This document shows positions 53,568-61,704 of a stretch of DNA of 64,000 nucleotides, piece by piece (position 1 is the first letter of the stretch; the number at the start of each line of letters is the position of its first letter). The notes beneath the pieces were generated by a model. That model made no database searches, was not told where the DNA came from, and was given only the letters and a program-made list of their open reading frames with translations. The position numbers and the translations under genes are program-made. The DNA comes from Planosporangium sp963837285 (GTDB taxonomy: Bacteria > Actinomycetota > Actinomycetes > Mycobacteriales > Micromonosporaceae): the NCBI GenBank assembly GCA_963837285.1, contig CAWIMS010000001.1:1240001-1304000 (forward strand). Direction: 5' to 3'.

Positions 53568-54478
53568 CAAGCCTTGTCGAACTGAACGGGGTGTCCCGCT
53601 GGTACGGCAACGTGGTCGCGGTCAACGACGTGACCATGACGCTCGGCGCCGGGGTCACCGGGCTGCTCGGCCCGAACGGGGCCGGCAAGACCACCCTGCT
53701 GCACATGATGGCCGGGTTCCTGGCGCCGTCCCGCGGTGAGGTCACCGTCGGCGGGGCGCCGGCCTGGCGCAATCCCGACGTGTACCGGCAGCTCGGGCTG
53801 GTCAGCGAGCGCGAGGCGGTGCACAGCTTCCTGACCGGACGGGAGTTCGTGCTCGCCAGCGCGAAGCTGCACCGGCTGCCGCAGCCCGAGGCGGCCGCCC
53901 GGCGGGCCATCGAACTGGTCGAGATGACCGACGCGCAGGACCGGCGGATCTCCACGTACTCGAAGGGCATGCGGCAGCGCACCCGGGTCGCCGCGGCGCT
54001 GGTACACGATCCGCTGGTGCTCCTGCTGGATGAGCCGTTCAACGGCATGGACCCGCGGCAGCGCATGCACATGATGGATCTGCTGCACAAGATGGGGGCC
54101 GAAGGCCGCACGGTCCTGTTCAGCTCGCACATCCTGGAGGAGGTCGAGCAGGTCTCCGGCACGGTACAGGTGATCGTGGCCGGCCGGCTCGCGGCCTCCG
54201 GCGACTACCGCAGCATCCGGCGGCTGATGACCAACCGGCCGCACGTGTTCACGGTGTCGTCGAGCGACAACCGGGCGCTGGCGGTCGCGCTGATGGGCGA
54301 GGCGTCGGTCACCGGTGTGGAGCTCGACAAGACCGGGCTGACCGTGCGGGCCAGCGACTACGGCACGTTCACCCGGACGCTGCCGAAGATCGTCCGGCGG
54401 TCCGGCATCCGGTTGGAGCGGCTGCTGCCCACCGACGAGAGCCTGGAAAGCGTCTTCTCGTACCTGGTGGCGTCATGA
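53564..54478 (+). CDS. ABC transporter ATP-binding protein (second pair)
   Basis: 304 residues. Walker A GPNGAGKTT, signature YSKGMRQRTRVAAAL, Walker B LLLLDEPFNGMDP and H-loop SSHIL. Overlaps the preceding permease stop by four bases. Followed by PAL-A copy 8, then the second permease. Confidence 0.88.
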   Translation: MTSLVELNGVSRWYGNVVAVNDVTMTLGAGVTGLLGPNGAGKTTLLHMMAGFLAPSRGEVTVGGAPAWRNPDVYRQLGLVSEREAVHSFLTGREFVLASAKLHRLPQPEAAARRAIELVEMTDAQDRRISTYSKGMRQRTRVAAALVHDPLVLLLDEPFNGMDPRQRMHMMDLLHKMGAEGRTVLFSSHILEEVEQVSGTVQVIVAGRLAASGDYRSIRRLMTNRPHVFTVSSSDNRALAVALMGEASVTGVELDKTGLTVRASDYGTFTRTLPKIVRRSGIRLERLLPTDESLESVFSYLVAS

Positions 54479-54510
54479 GCGCCGGTCTTGGCGGCGTTGC
54501 CGGCCCGCAA

Positions 54511-54585
54511 GATTGCCACAACTTCCCGGGAGTTGTGGCCTCAGCAGGGCGCTATGGCAACAACTTCCGGGAAGTTGTGACGATC
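54511..54585. repeat. PAL-A palindromic element, copy 8 (inside an operon)
   Basis: 75-bp element between the second ATPase and its permease. Both ends read AGAT rather than TGAT, so neither is a stop codon, and no gene ends there. The ribosome site of the permease begins two bases after the element. Confidence 0.93.
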
Positions 54586-54598
54586 TTGGAGGTGCAGG

Positions 54599-55315
54599 GT
54601 GTTTAACCCGACGATCGCGCGGATCACGACCCGGGGGCTGTTCGGGCGGCGGCGGTTCCTGCTGTTGCTGCCGCTGCCGGTACTCCTGGTCGGGCTGGCG
54701 CTGCTCGCCCGCGGGCTCGGGGCCAAGCCGGCCGACTGGGCCGAGCCGGTACTGGTCGGGCTCGGGTTCGCGGCGGTACTCCCGGTCATCGCGCTCATCG
54801 TCGGCACCGGGGTACTGGGCTCCGAGATCGACGACGGGACCCTGGTACACGTTCTGGCGAAGCCGCTGCCCCGGCGCGAGATCATCCTGACCAAGCTGGC
54901 CGTCGCGGTGGCGGTGACGGCGGTGACCGTCGGTGTGCCGATGTACCTGGCCGGGCTGGTGGCCGGCTCGGCGCGGCTCGGCATCGGGCTGGCGGTGGGC
55001 AGCCTGGTCGGCGCGTTCGCGTACTCGGCGCTGTTCCTCCTGCTCAGCCTGGTGACCCGGCGGCCGGTGCTGTTCGGCCTGCTGTACGTGCTGATCTGGG
55101 AAGGCGTGCTCGGCAACCTGTTGACCGGCACCCGGATGCTGTCCGTCCAGCAGTACGTGGTGGCGGTGGCCGCGAAGGTCGGCGACACCGACCTGCTCAC
55201 CGGCCGGGTATCGGTGCCGGTGTCGGTGGTGATGGCGCTGGTGTTCACGGTCGGCGGCACGGTGCTGGCGGTCGACCGGCTGCGGTCCTTCAGCATCGCG
55301 GGTGAGACCAGCTGA
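54599..55315 (+). CDS. ABC-2 type permease (second pair)
   Basis: 238 residues with six hydrophobic helices (LLLLPLPVLLVGLALLA first). GTG start with GGAGGT seven bases upstream, placed directly after PAL-A copy 8. It completes the second ATPase/permease pair; the substrate is unknown. Confidence 0.85.
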   Translation: MFNPTIARITTRGLFGRRRFLLLLPLPVLLVGLALLARGLGAKPADWAEPVLVGLGFAAVLPVIALIVGTGVLGSEIDDGTLVHVLAKPLPRREIILTKLAVAVAVTAVTVGVPMYLAGLVAGSARLGIGLAVGSLVGAFAYSALFLLLSLVTRRPVLFGLLYVLIWEGVLGNLLTGTRMLSVQQYVVAVAAKVGDTDLLTGRVSVPVSVVMALVFTVGGTVLAVDRLRSFSIAGETS

Positions 55316-55348
55316 ATTGCCGTTTCTGACACTATTTCTATAGGTAGA

Positions 55349-55391
55349 GTCCCCCTCGCTCTCAGTAATGATCTACGAGGTCGAGGGGGAC
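55349..55391 (+). promoter_or_regulatory. Hairpin that would sequester a ribosome-binding site
   Basis: GTCCCCCTCG (55349-55358) and CGAGGGGGAC (55382-55391) form a perfect 10-bp stem with a 23-base loop. The right arm contains the GAGGGGGA ribosome site of the GTG at 55397. Confidence 0.6.
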
Positions 55392-55396
55392 CTTTC

Positions 55397-56119
55397 GTGC
55401 TGTCACTGCCGTCTGGAATTCGGGGGATCCGTCGAACGGCGCCTGTGGTGCTCGCGACGCTGGCGGCGGTGGCGGTCGCCGTTCCGGCGTCGGCCAACGT
55501 CGCCACCGACACCACCGCGTCGAGCGGTCTGTTCTCATGCTTCGCCAACCCGCTGCGGATCACCGGCGCCGGCCAGCCCGGCCCGAACACCAACCAGCTG
55601 TGCAAGAACGACCAGGTCGGTGGCGCACAGTCGACCGGTTCCGCCGGGGCGGTACAGGTGACCGCCACCGGCGTCGCGGGTGCCACCTCGGTGTCCGGTG
55701 GTGGCGCCGCCGCCCAGGCGACCGGGGTGGATACCGAGGCGGCGACGACCGCGAGCGGGGCGGCCACCGCTACCGCCAAGTCGGCGAAGCTGGTCGTCGG
55801 CAAGAACGTGATCGAGCTTGGCGCGATGTCCACGCAGACCACGATCACCTGCACGTACGACGCGAAGGGCGCCAAGTTCTCGTTCGACAGCAAGTCGAGC
55901 GTGGGTAGCCTGAAGATCAACGGCAAGCCGGTGAACGTCGCCAACGGCGCCAGCTCGGTGAAGTTGAGCAACGGCACGCTGTACCTCAACCACTCGTCGG
56001 TCACCGCGACCGGCATCACCCAGCACGCCGCGATGCTGCACACCGCGAACGCCGACGTGGCCATCGGCGAGGCGGCGGTGTCTGTCGCCAACACGCCGAA
56101 AAACCCCTGCCACCCGTAG
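55397..56119 (+). CDS. Secreted protein, choice-of-anchor P-like
   Basis: 240 residues: signal peptide (ending near VAVPASANV), then an Ala/Gly/Thr-rich beta-prone domain with four cysteines (FSCFANP, QLCKND, ITCTYDA, NPCHP). Resembles actinobacterial choice-of-anchor proteins. The start codon lies six bases after the sequestering hairpin. Function unknown. Confidence 0.7.
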   Translation: MLSLPSGIRGIRRTAPVVLATLAAVAVAVPASANVATDTTASSGLFSCFANPLRITGAGQPGPNTNQLCKNDQVGGAQSTGSAGAVQVTATGVAGATSVSGGGAAAQATGVDTEAATTASGAATATAKSAKLVVGKNVIELGAMSTQTTITCTYDAKGAKFSFDSKSSVGSLKINGKPVNVANGASSVKLSNGTLYLNHSSVTATGITQHAAMLHTANADVAIGEAAVSVANTPKNPCHP

Positions 56120-56131
56120 CGGGTTCTCCGA

Positions 56132-56179
56132 GATCTTGGACACTTGGACCGGTGACAGCCGGTCGAAGTGTCCAAGATC
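56132..56179. repeat. PAL-C palindromic element, full copy
   Basis: 48-bp hairpin with 21-bp arms (GATCTTGGACACTT... start), one mismatch and a six-base loop (TGACAG). The same 21-base arm occurs at 34060-34080. It lies between two tandem genes and starts 12 bases after the stop of the first. Confidence 0.85.
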
Positions 56180-56197
56180 CTCGAGGGAAGGGGTGCG

Positions 56198-56989
56198 ATG
56201 ACGGGAGACGACACGGCTTCCGTGCAGGCGGCGCTCTCAGCCGGCGGGTCGGTGTATCTCCCGGCCGGCACCTATCAGGTCAACAACCTCCGGGCCGCGG
56301 TCCCCGCGACCCGGCTTCACGGCGACGGACCGTCCACGGTCCTGCGCAAGAACGGCGACGGTCCACTGCTCACCCTGGCCACGACCAGGGTCAGCGTCAG
56401 CGATCTGACCCTCGACGGGGCCGGCGACAGCTTCGGCGGCCCCGGCGTCGAGTTCCTCGCCCACTCGCCGCACCTGACGAACCTCGAAATCCGGGCGACC
56501 CGGGACAGCGCCCTGCGCTTCCCCCGTCGCGGCGACGGCCACTCCGCGATCGTCAGCGACTGCGTCCTCACCGTCTGGCGGCCCGACCAGGACATCGCCG
56601 CGGTCGCCCTGCCCGACGACCACCGCCCGACCGAGGCGGCCAACCGGCAGTTCACCAACGTCCGCGCCGACGACTGCGTCCTGTTCGCCGACGCCGGTTC
56701 GGACAACACGAAATGGGTCGGCTGCTCCGCGCGTACCGTCACGATCACCGGGACGCCGGCGAAGCTACTGATGTCGGCGTGCCGGCTGTCCGCCACCGCC
56801 GCGGTCACGCTCGCCGGCCTGCAATGCGCGTTCCTCGGCAACTCGTTCGGCGGCGACGTGCGTCTGGTCATGACCGCCGGCACGTTCACCGGCAACGTCG
56901 TCGCCGGCCGGCTCGCCGTCGCCGAGGCCGCCACCGGCACCGACGTCGGGTTCAACGCCTGCGCGGGCGGCACGGTCGACCGGCGGTAA
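56198..56989 (+). CDS. Parallel beta-helix protein (pectate-lyase-like fold)
   Basis: 263 residues. An N-terminal capping pattern (DTASVQAALSAGGSVYLPAG) is followed by repeated beta-helix coils (VSDLTLDGAG, LTNLEIRATRDSALRF, VSDCVLTV). It resembles right-handed beta-helix proteins. No signal peptide and no clear catalytic residues. The ATG at 56198 follows GGAAGGGG. Confidence 0.7.
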   Translation: MTGDDTASVQAALSAGGSVYLPAGTYQVNNLRAAVPATRLHGDGPSTVLRKNGDGPLLTLATTRVSVSDLTLDGAGDSFGGPGVEFLAHSPHLTNLEIRATRDSALRFPRRGDGHSAIVSDCVLTVWRPDQDIAAVALPDDHRPTEAANRQFTNVRADDCVLFADAGSDNTKWVGCSARTVTITGTPAKLLMSACRLSATAAVTLAGLQCAFLGNSFGGDVRLVMTAGTFTGNVVAGRLAVAEAATGTDVGFNACAGGTVDRR

Positions 56990-58117
56990 CGCGTACCCGA
57001 GCGCCGCCAGCCAGGCCGCCGCGAGGAGCAGGCCACCCGCGGCGTCGGCGGCGCGACGCCCGCCGTGGTCCAGCGCGGGGAGCGCGACCAGCGCCGTCGC
57101 CACCACCACCGCGGCCACCGCGATCCAGCGCCACCATGATCGGGTACTGGCGACCGCCAGCGCTCCCAGTCCGGTGGCGACCGTCGCCACCCGGGTGTCC
57201 GGGAAGGAGCCGTGCCGGGCCTGGTGGAGGGCGAGTACCGCGACCAGTTCGCCGAGCACCGCCACGCCGAGAAACGCGGCCACCCGGCGGCGGGAAGCGA
57301 TCAGCGCGACGAGCACCGCGGCGATGGCGAGGACCGGCAGCGGATTGCCGATCCGGGTCGGCGGCTCCCCGGTCGCCACCAGCGCGCCGAGGAGAAACAC
57401 GGCGCCGACCACCAGTACCCACAGAACAGCGAGAATCGCGGGGCCGCGGGGTTGGCCCGCCGCCTCCCGCTGCCACCGCCGGAACGCGTACCCGGTCAGC
57501 CCGAGCCACGCCGCCGCCAGCAGCCACGCGCCCACCACGTCGGACACGTAGTGCACGCCCAGCGCGATCCGGGTGAACCCGATGGCCGTGACCAGCGCGG
57601 CGGTGACCCCGACGAGCAGCGGGCGGAACCGGCGCGGTACCAGCGGCAGGCCGACCAGCAGCAGCGCGCCGTACCCGGCGGCCGAGCCGAGGGCGTGACC
57701 GCTCGGGAAGCTGTTGCCGGTGGCCGTCGCGATCGGATCCGCGACGACCGGGCGCAGCCGGCCGACCAGCAGCTTGAGCGTGCGTTCGAGCACGACCGCG
57801 CCGAGCCCGGTGGCGGCGAGGTACGCGGCGAGTTGGGGCCGGCGGCGGATCAGCAGGGTGATCACGCCCGCCGCCAGCAGCACCGTGACGACCAGCGGGC
57901 TGCCCACGTCGGTGACCGCCCGGAGGGTGTGCACGACCGGCCGGTGCCCGGCGACGAGCCGGTTCAGGGTGGCGGCCGTGCCACGGTCGAAGTGGTCCAG
58001 TGGCGGCCAGTGCGCCCGGACGAGCGCGAGAAGCAGCCCGAACCCGGCGCCGGCCGCGAGCACCGCCACCAGCCCGGCCAGGCTGCGTGCGGTGAACCGG
58101 GTCGCGGGTTGCTTCAC
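56765..58117 (-). CDS. PAP2-family membrane phosphatase
   Basis: Up to 450 residues with about ten hydrophobic helices. The lipid-phosphatase triad is complete: KLLVGRLRPV, FPSGHALGSA and TRIALGVHYVSD. The second half adds further helices. The open frame runs 225 bases antisense into the beta-helix gene with a non-hydrophobic, low-confidence tail. The true end may be near 56952-56990 after a one-base shift. GTG start 16 bases after the PLD stop, so probably one operon. Confidence 0.78.
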   Translation of the reverse strand: MKQPATRFTARSLAGLVAVLAAGAGFGLLLALVRAHWPPLDHFDRGTAATLNRLVAGHRPVVHTLRAVTDVGSPLVVTVLLAAGVITLLIRRRPQLAAYLAATGLGAVVLERTLKLLVGRLRPVVADPIATATGNSFPSGHALGSAAGYGALLLVGLPLVPRRFRPLLVGVTAALVTAIGFTRIALGVHYVSDVVGAWLLAAAWLGLTGYAFRRWQREAAGQPRGPAILAVLWVLVVGAVFLLGALVATGEPPTRIGNPLPVLAIAAVLVALIASRRRVAAFLGVAVLGELVAVLALHQARHGSFPDTRVATVATGLGALAVASTRSWWRWIAVAAVVVATALVALPALDHGGRRAADAAGGLLLAAAWLAALGYALPPVDRAARAGVEPDVGAGGGLGDGEPAGDDVAGERAGGHDQTHVAAERVAEERALQAGERDRGGGGQPARRHQ

Positions 58118-58133
58118 GATTCTTTCCTACCCG

Positions 58134-59687
58134 CTAGAAGTCACCGCGCCGCCGCAACGCCGCGGGTCGCCCGTCCGGATCGCACACGTAGCGGTACACC
58201 GGGTCGGCCCAGCGCTCGGTGGCCGCTGTGAGCCTCGGCTCCCGGTACGGGCGCAGCCGACCAGGTGGGCGCGGGCCGACCCGGCCGCCGGTGTGCCACG
58301 CCTCCAGCGCCCGCGCGCTGGTGGCGAACGCGTCGAACGCCCGGACCGGGTCGCGCAGGTCGGCGTCGTCCCCGTCGACCCGGTCGAGATGCTCCCGGCT
58401 GAGCGCGAGCCGCAGGTCCCGGGCATACCCGCCGGCCGGGTCCAGGACCGCGCAGGACAGCTCGGAGTCGAACGTCCAGGAGCGCAGGTTCACGTTGTCC
58501 GAGCCGACCGTGGCCCACACGTCGTCGACGACGAACACCTTGGCGTGCACGTACACGGGGGTGCCCTGATGGTTTTCCGGGCTGTACACGGCGAACCGGT
58601 CGGCGCCGGCCCGGCGCAGCAGCCGCAGCGCCCGGGTCCGCCCGACCAGCTCACCGGCGACCGTGATCCGGCCGTCCGCGTCCGGGAAGCGCGGGATCAC
58701 CGCGATCAGCCGCAGCTCCGGCCGGCTGTCGAGGGCCTCGGCGAACGCGGCCACCACTTCCGGCGCCCAGAGGTACTGGTCCTCGAAGTACACCAACCTG
58801 GACGCGTTGCTCAGCACCTTGCGGTAACCACGGGCGATGCTCCGCTCACCCCGCGGCGCGAACGAGTACGGCCGGCGTCGCTGCGGGTAGGTGCGCAGCA
58901 ACTGCACCAGGTGCTCGCCGCGGGGCGCCGGGTCGGGCAGCCGGGCCGGGAGCCGACCGGGAGTGCGGTCCTCCCGGTCGAGCGCATCGCGCAGCCGGTG
59001 CAGGGGATTGCGGGTCAGCGGCTGCGGATCCTCCCACCGCTCCCGGAAGACCGTTTCCACGTCGGCGACGGCCGGCCCGCGGATCTCCACCTGTACGTCG
59101 TGCCACGGCGGGCGCTGCCCGTACGGCTTGGCGAGCGGGGTGGCCTGCGGATCGCCGTGGTGGCTCCCGTCGTCGCGCCGGCTGTGGCAGAGGTCGATGC
59201 CGCCGACGTAGGCCACGTCCAGCTCGGGGCGACCCGGGTGGCGCAGTACCACGAACTTCTGGTGATGCGAGCCGCCGGTGCGTACCCGCATGTCCAGCAG
59301 GCACTCGCCACCGGCCGCCTCGATCCGCTCGCCGAGGTGACGGTTCTCCGCTTCGCTGAACTGCAGGCTGTCCAGGTGGGACCGCCAGATCAGGCCCTTG
59401 ACGACCACTCCGCGCCGGGCCGCGTCGCTGAGCACGGTGGCGACCTCGCTGCCCGGCCCGTCCAGCCGCTCGTCCGGGTCGCCCCGCCAGTCGGTGAACA
59501 GCACCAGGTCACCGGCCCGCATCCGGCCGACCGCGGCGTACAGCGCGGTGAAATAGGAGGCGCCGTGGATGAGCGGGCGGACGTGGTTGCCGGTGGTCCA
59601 GGCGGCGCCGTCCGGGTGGCGGGAGTCGAGCGTGGTGGCAGGGTTGCCCCGCTCCCTGGGCAGGAGGAACCAGTCAGCCGGCCGCAC
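58134..59687 (-). CDS. Phospholipase D-like phosphatidyltransferase
   Basis: 517 residues with two HKD-type motifs: HHQKFVVLRHPG followed by VAYVGGID, and HAKVFVVDDVWATVGSDN. These mark the PLD superfamily (phospholipase or cardiolipin-synthase-like). No signal peptide is evident. AGGAGGT site before the GTG. Operon with the PAP2 phosphatase suggests phospholipid turnover. Confidence 0.85.
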   Translation of the reverse strand: MRPADWFLLPRERGNPATTLDSRHPDGAAWTTGNHVRPLIHGASYFTALYAAVGRMRAGDLVLFTDWRGDPDERLDGPGSEVATVLSDAARRGVVVKGLIWRSHLDSLQFSEAENRHLGERIEAAGGECLLDMRVRTGGSHHQKFVVLRHPGRPELDVAYVGGIDLCHSRRDDGSHHGDPQATPLAKPYGQRPPWHDVQVEIRGPAVADVETVFRERWEDPQPLTRNPLHRLRDALDREDRTPGRLPARLPDPAPRGEHLVQLLRTYPQRRRPYSFAPRGERSIARGYRKVLSNASRLVYFEDQYLWAPEVVAAFAEALDSRPELRLIAVIPRFPDADGRITVAGELVGRTRALRLLRRAGADRFAVYSPENHQGTPVYVHAKVFVVDDVWATVGSDNVNLRSWTFDSELSCAVLDPAGGYARDLRLALSREHLDRVDGDDADLRDPVRAFDAFATSARALEAWHTGGRVGPRPPGRLRPYREPRLTAATERWADPVYRYVCDPDGRPAALRRRGDF

Positions 59688-59788
59688 GCGTACCTCCTAC
59701 ATCGCGTGGGATCGATTCCATCATGGCCGGCGTGGTCATGCATGTTCCCCGCCGGTTCGGGGTACTCAACCCTCCGGAGGCGATGACG

Positions 59789-60031
59789 ATGTTGGGCAAC
59801 CGAAGCCGAGCCACGAAGCCGACGCTGGCGGTCTGGCTGCTGGTGCTGGTAGCCGACGCCGCCGCAGCGAGCGGGACGGCCATGCTGGTGTACCTGCTGA
59901 CGGGGGTGGTCGCTGTCGCGATCGTCCTGGCGGCCGCCGCCGCGGTGCGGTCCACCACGGGCCGGGACCGGATGACACCGCTGCCGATCCGGGTCCGGGC
60001 ACACCGCGAGTACGACTACCGTCGGCGTTGA
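59789..60031 (+). CDS. Small two-helix membrane protein
   Basis: 80 residues from ATG 59789, which lies eight bases after GGAGG; in-frame upstream starts exist at 59723 and 59783. Two hydrophobic helices (PTLAVWLLVLVADAAAASG, then MLVYLLTGVVAVAIVLAAAA) and a basic tail. No family recognised. Confidence 0.55.
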   Translation: MLGNRSRATKPTLAVWLLVLVADAAAASGTAMLVYLLTGVVAVAIVLAAAAAVRSTTGRDRMTPLPIRVRAHREYDYRRR

Positions 60032-60040
60032 TCGCCGCGA

Positions 60041-60091
60041 TAGATACGTTACGCAGGTCTCGATGCCGCTCAGACCTGCGTAACGTATCTA
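60041..60091. terminator. PAL-D perfect hairpin between convergent genes
   Basis: 20-bp perfect arms (60041-60060 and 60072-60091; arm begins TAGATACGTTACGCAGG) with an 11-base loop. Both outer triplets are TAG read inward. The minus-strand TAG (60091-60089) is the stop of the DUF6221 gene. Unlike PAL-A to C, only one copy was found in this window. Confidence 0.85.
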
Positions 60092-60463
60092 CGACGGCGT
60101 CCAGTCGGCCTGGTAGCCCGGCCGGTCCTGGTAGCCCGCGGCGAGCAGCCGGATCATGTCGCTCTGCGGGTACCGTGTAATGATCTTGCGTTTCGCCTTG
60201 ACATCGGCGAGCACGTGCTCCGGGTCGTGCCGCGCGATGTGCCCGGCGTCCGCCATGCTCTGCGGATCGTCTGCCGGTCCGGTCGCCGCGATGCCACGGA
60301 CACTGCCGCCGGCCGTCGTGGAGACGAACTCCAGCGGGTCGCCGCCCGGCATCCGGAACCCGCGGGTCGGGTCGTAAGCCCACGGCCCGGGGGTGGCGGC
60401 GCTGGCCGCCCGCTCGTCGGCATCGAGCTGGGCGGTCAGCCAGGCAACCATCGCGTCGTCCAT
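60089..60463 (-). CDS. DUF6221 family protein
   Basis: 124 residues from ATG 60463 (MDDAMVAWLTAQLDADE); ATG 60472 is also possible. The pattern HIARHDPEHVLADVKAKRKI is typical of this small actinobacterial family, often encoded by phages or prophage-like regions. Function unknown. Confidence 0.75.
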   Translation of the reverse strand: MDDAMVAWLTAQLDADERAASAATPGPWAYDPTRGFRMPGGDPLEFVSTTAGGSVRGIAATGPADDPQSMADAGHIARHDPEHVLADVKAKRKIITRYPQSDMIRLLAAGYQDRPGYQADWTPS

Positions 60464-60505
60464 TCCCGCCATCGTGCCCCACCGGTCGACCCGTACCCTC
60501 AGCGC

Positions 60506-61591
60506 ATGGCGGCGAAGATCCGCGACCGGCTCCGGCGCGTCCGGGTCCAGGGACTTCTCGTGATCCAGGCCGGCCTGGCCGCCGGCCTGTCCTGGTTCGT
60601 GGCCCACGACGTGGTGGGCCACCGGCAGCCGTTCTTCGCCCCGGTCGCGTCGGTCGTGGCCCTCGGCGCCGCGCTCGGCCAGCGACTCAGCCGGGTCGTC
60701 GAACTGGTCCTCGGGGTCGCGGTGGGCGTCCTGGTGGGGGACACGCTGGTCTACTTCATCGGTACCGGGGCGTGGCAGCTCAGCCTCGTCGTGGCCCTCG
60801 CGGTGGCGATCGCGGTGTTCGTCCGCGGGTCGCCGGTGATCATCATCCAGGCCTGCTCGTCGGCGGTACTCATCGCCACCCTCCAGCCGCCGACTACCGG
60901 CCTGGCGTACCCGCGGTTCTTCGACGCCCTGATCGGTGGCGGCATCGGCATCGTGATCACGGCGCTGTTCGTGCCGACGAACCCGGTGACCGTGGCGCAG
61001 CGTGCGGCCGAGGCGATGCTCGGCTCGATGGCGGACGGCATCGACGCGGTGGCGACCGCGCTCGACCGGCGGGACCAGGTGGCCGCCGAGGAGGCCCTGG
61101 AGCGGCTGCGCGACCTGAGCGGGGAGCTGACCTCGTACCAGGACGCCCTGACCGCGAGCCGGGAGGCGGCCACGATCTCCCCGCTGTGGTGGCGCCACCG
61201 CGACGACCTGGCCCGGTACTCGGACAGCGCGCCGGACCTGGACCGGGTGGTCCGCAACTGCCGGGTGCTGGCCCGCCGGGCGGTCGCGCTGCTGCGCGAC
61301 GACGAGCCGGTACCCACCGAACTGCTCGCCGCGCTGGACAAGTTCGCGGCGGCCCTGCGCGAGCTGGCCCGGGAACTCGAACACGGCGACGAGCCGACCG
61401 GGGCGCGCGAGCTGATGCTGGCCGCCGTCCAGGACGCGGCAGCGGCCCAGGACGCGACGCTCGGGTTCTCCGGCGCCATGATGATCGGGCAGGTCAGGTT
61501 CGCCGCGACCGACCTGCTCCGGGCCACCGGCATCGACCGGGTCGACGCCGAAAAGGTCGTCCGGGCAGCGGCCACCCCACCAAACGGCTGA
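60506..61591 (+). CDS. FUSC/aromatic acid exporter-like membrane protein
   Basis: 361 residues: an N-terminal membrane domain of five to six helices (residues about 18-160, including FFAPVASVVALGAALGQRLS, the FUSC motif region) and a cytoplasmic helical domain (RRDQVAAEEALERLRDLSGE onward). The family includes efflux proteins for aromatic acids. ATG 60506; divergent from DUF6221. Confidence 0.8.
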   Translation: MAAKIRDRLRRVRVQGLLVIQAGLAAGLSWFVAHDVVGHRQPFFAPVASVVALGAALGQRLSRVVELVLGVAVGVLVGDTLVYFIGTGAWQLSLVVALAVAIAVFVRGSPVIIIQACSSAVLIATLQPPTTGLAYPRFFDALIGGGIGIVITALFVPTNPVTVAQRAAEAMLGSMADGIDAVATALDRRDQVAAEEALERLRDLSGELTSYQDALTASREAATISPLWWRHRDDLARYSDSAPDLDRVVRNCRVLARRAVALLRDDEPVPTELLAALDKFAAALRELARELEHGDEPTGARELMLAAVQDAAAAQDATLGFSGAMMIGQVRFAATDLLRATGIDRVDAEKVVRAAATPPNG

Positions 61592-61704
61592 TCCCGCGTA
61601 GCCGAACGTTCACGTATCCGAAATCGCCCCGACATGGCGTAGGTGCCCATCCGCCGGCCCGGCTTCCTTGACTGCGGATGTCCCGACGCGAGGAGTGATC
61701 GTTG

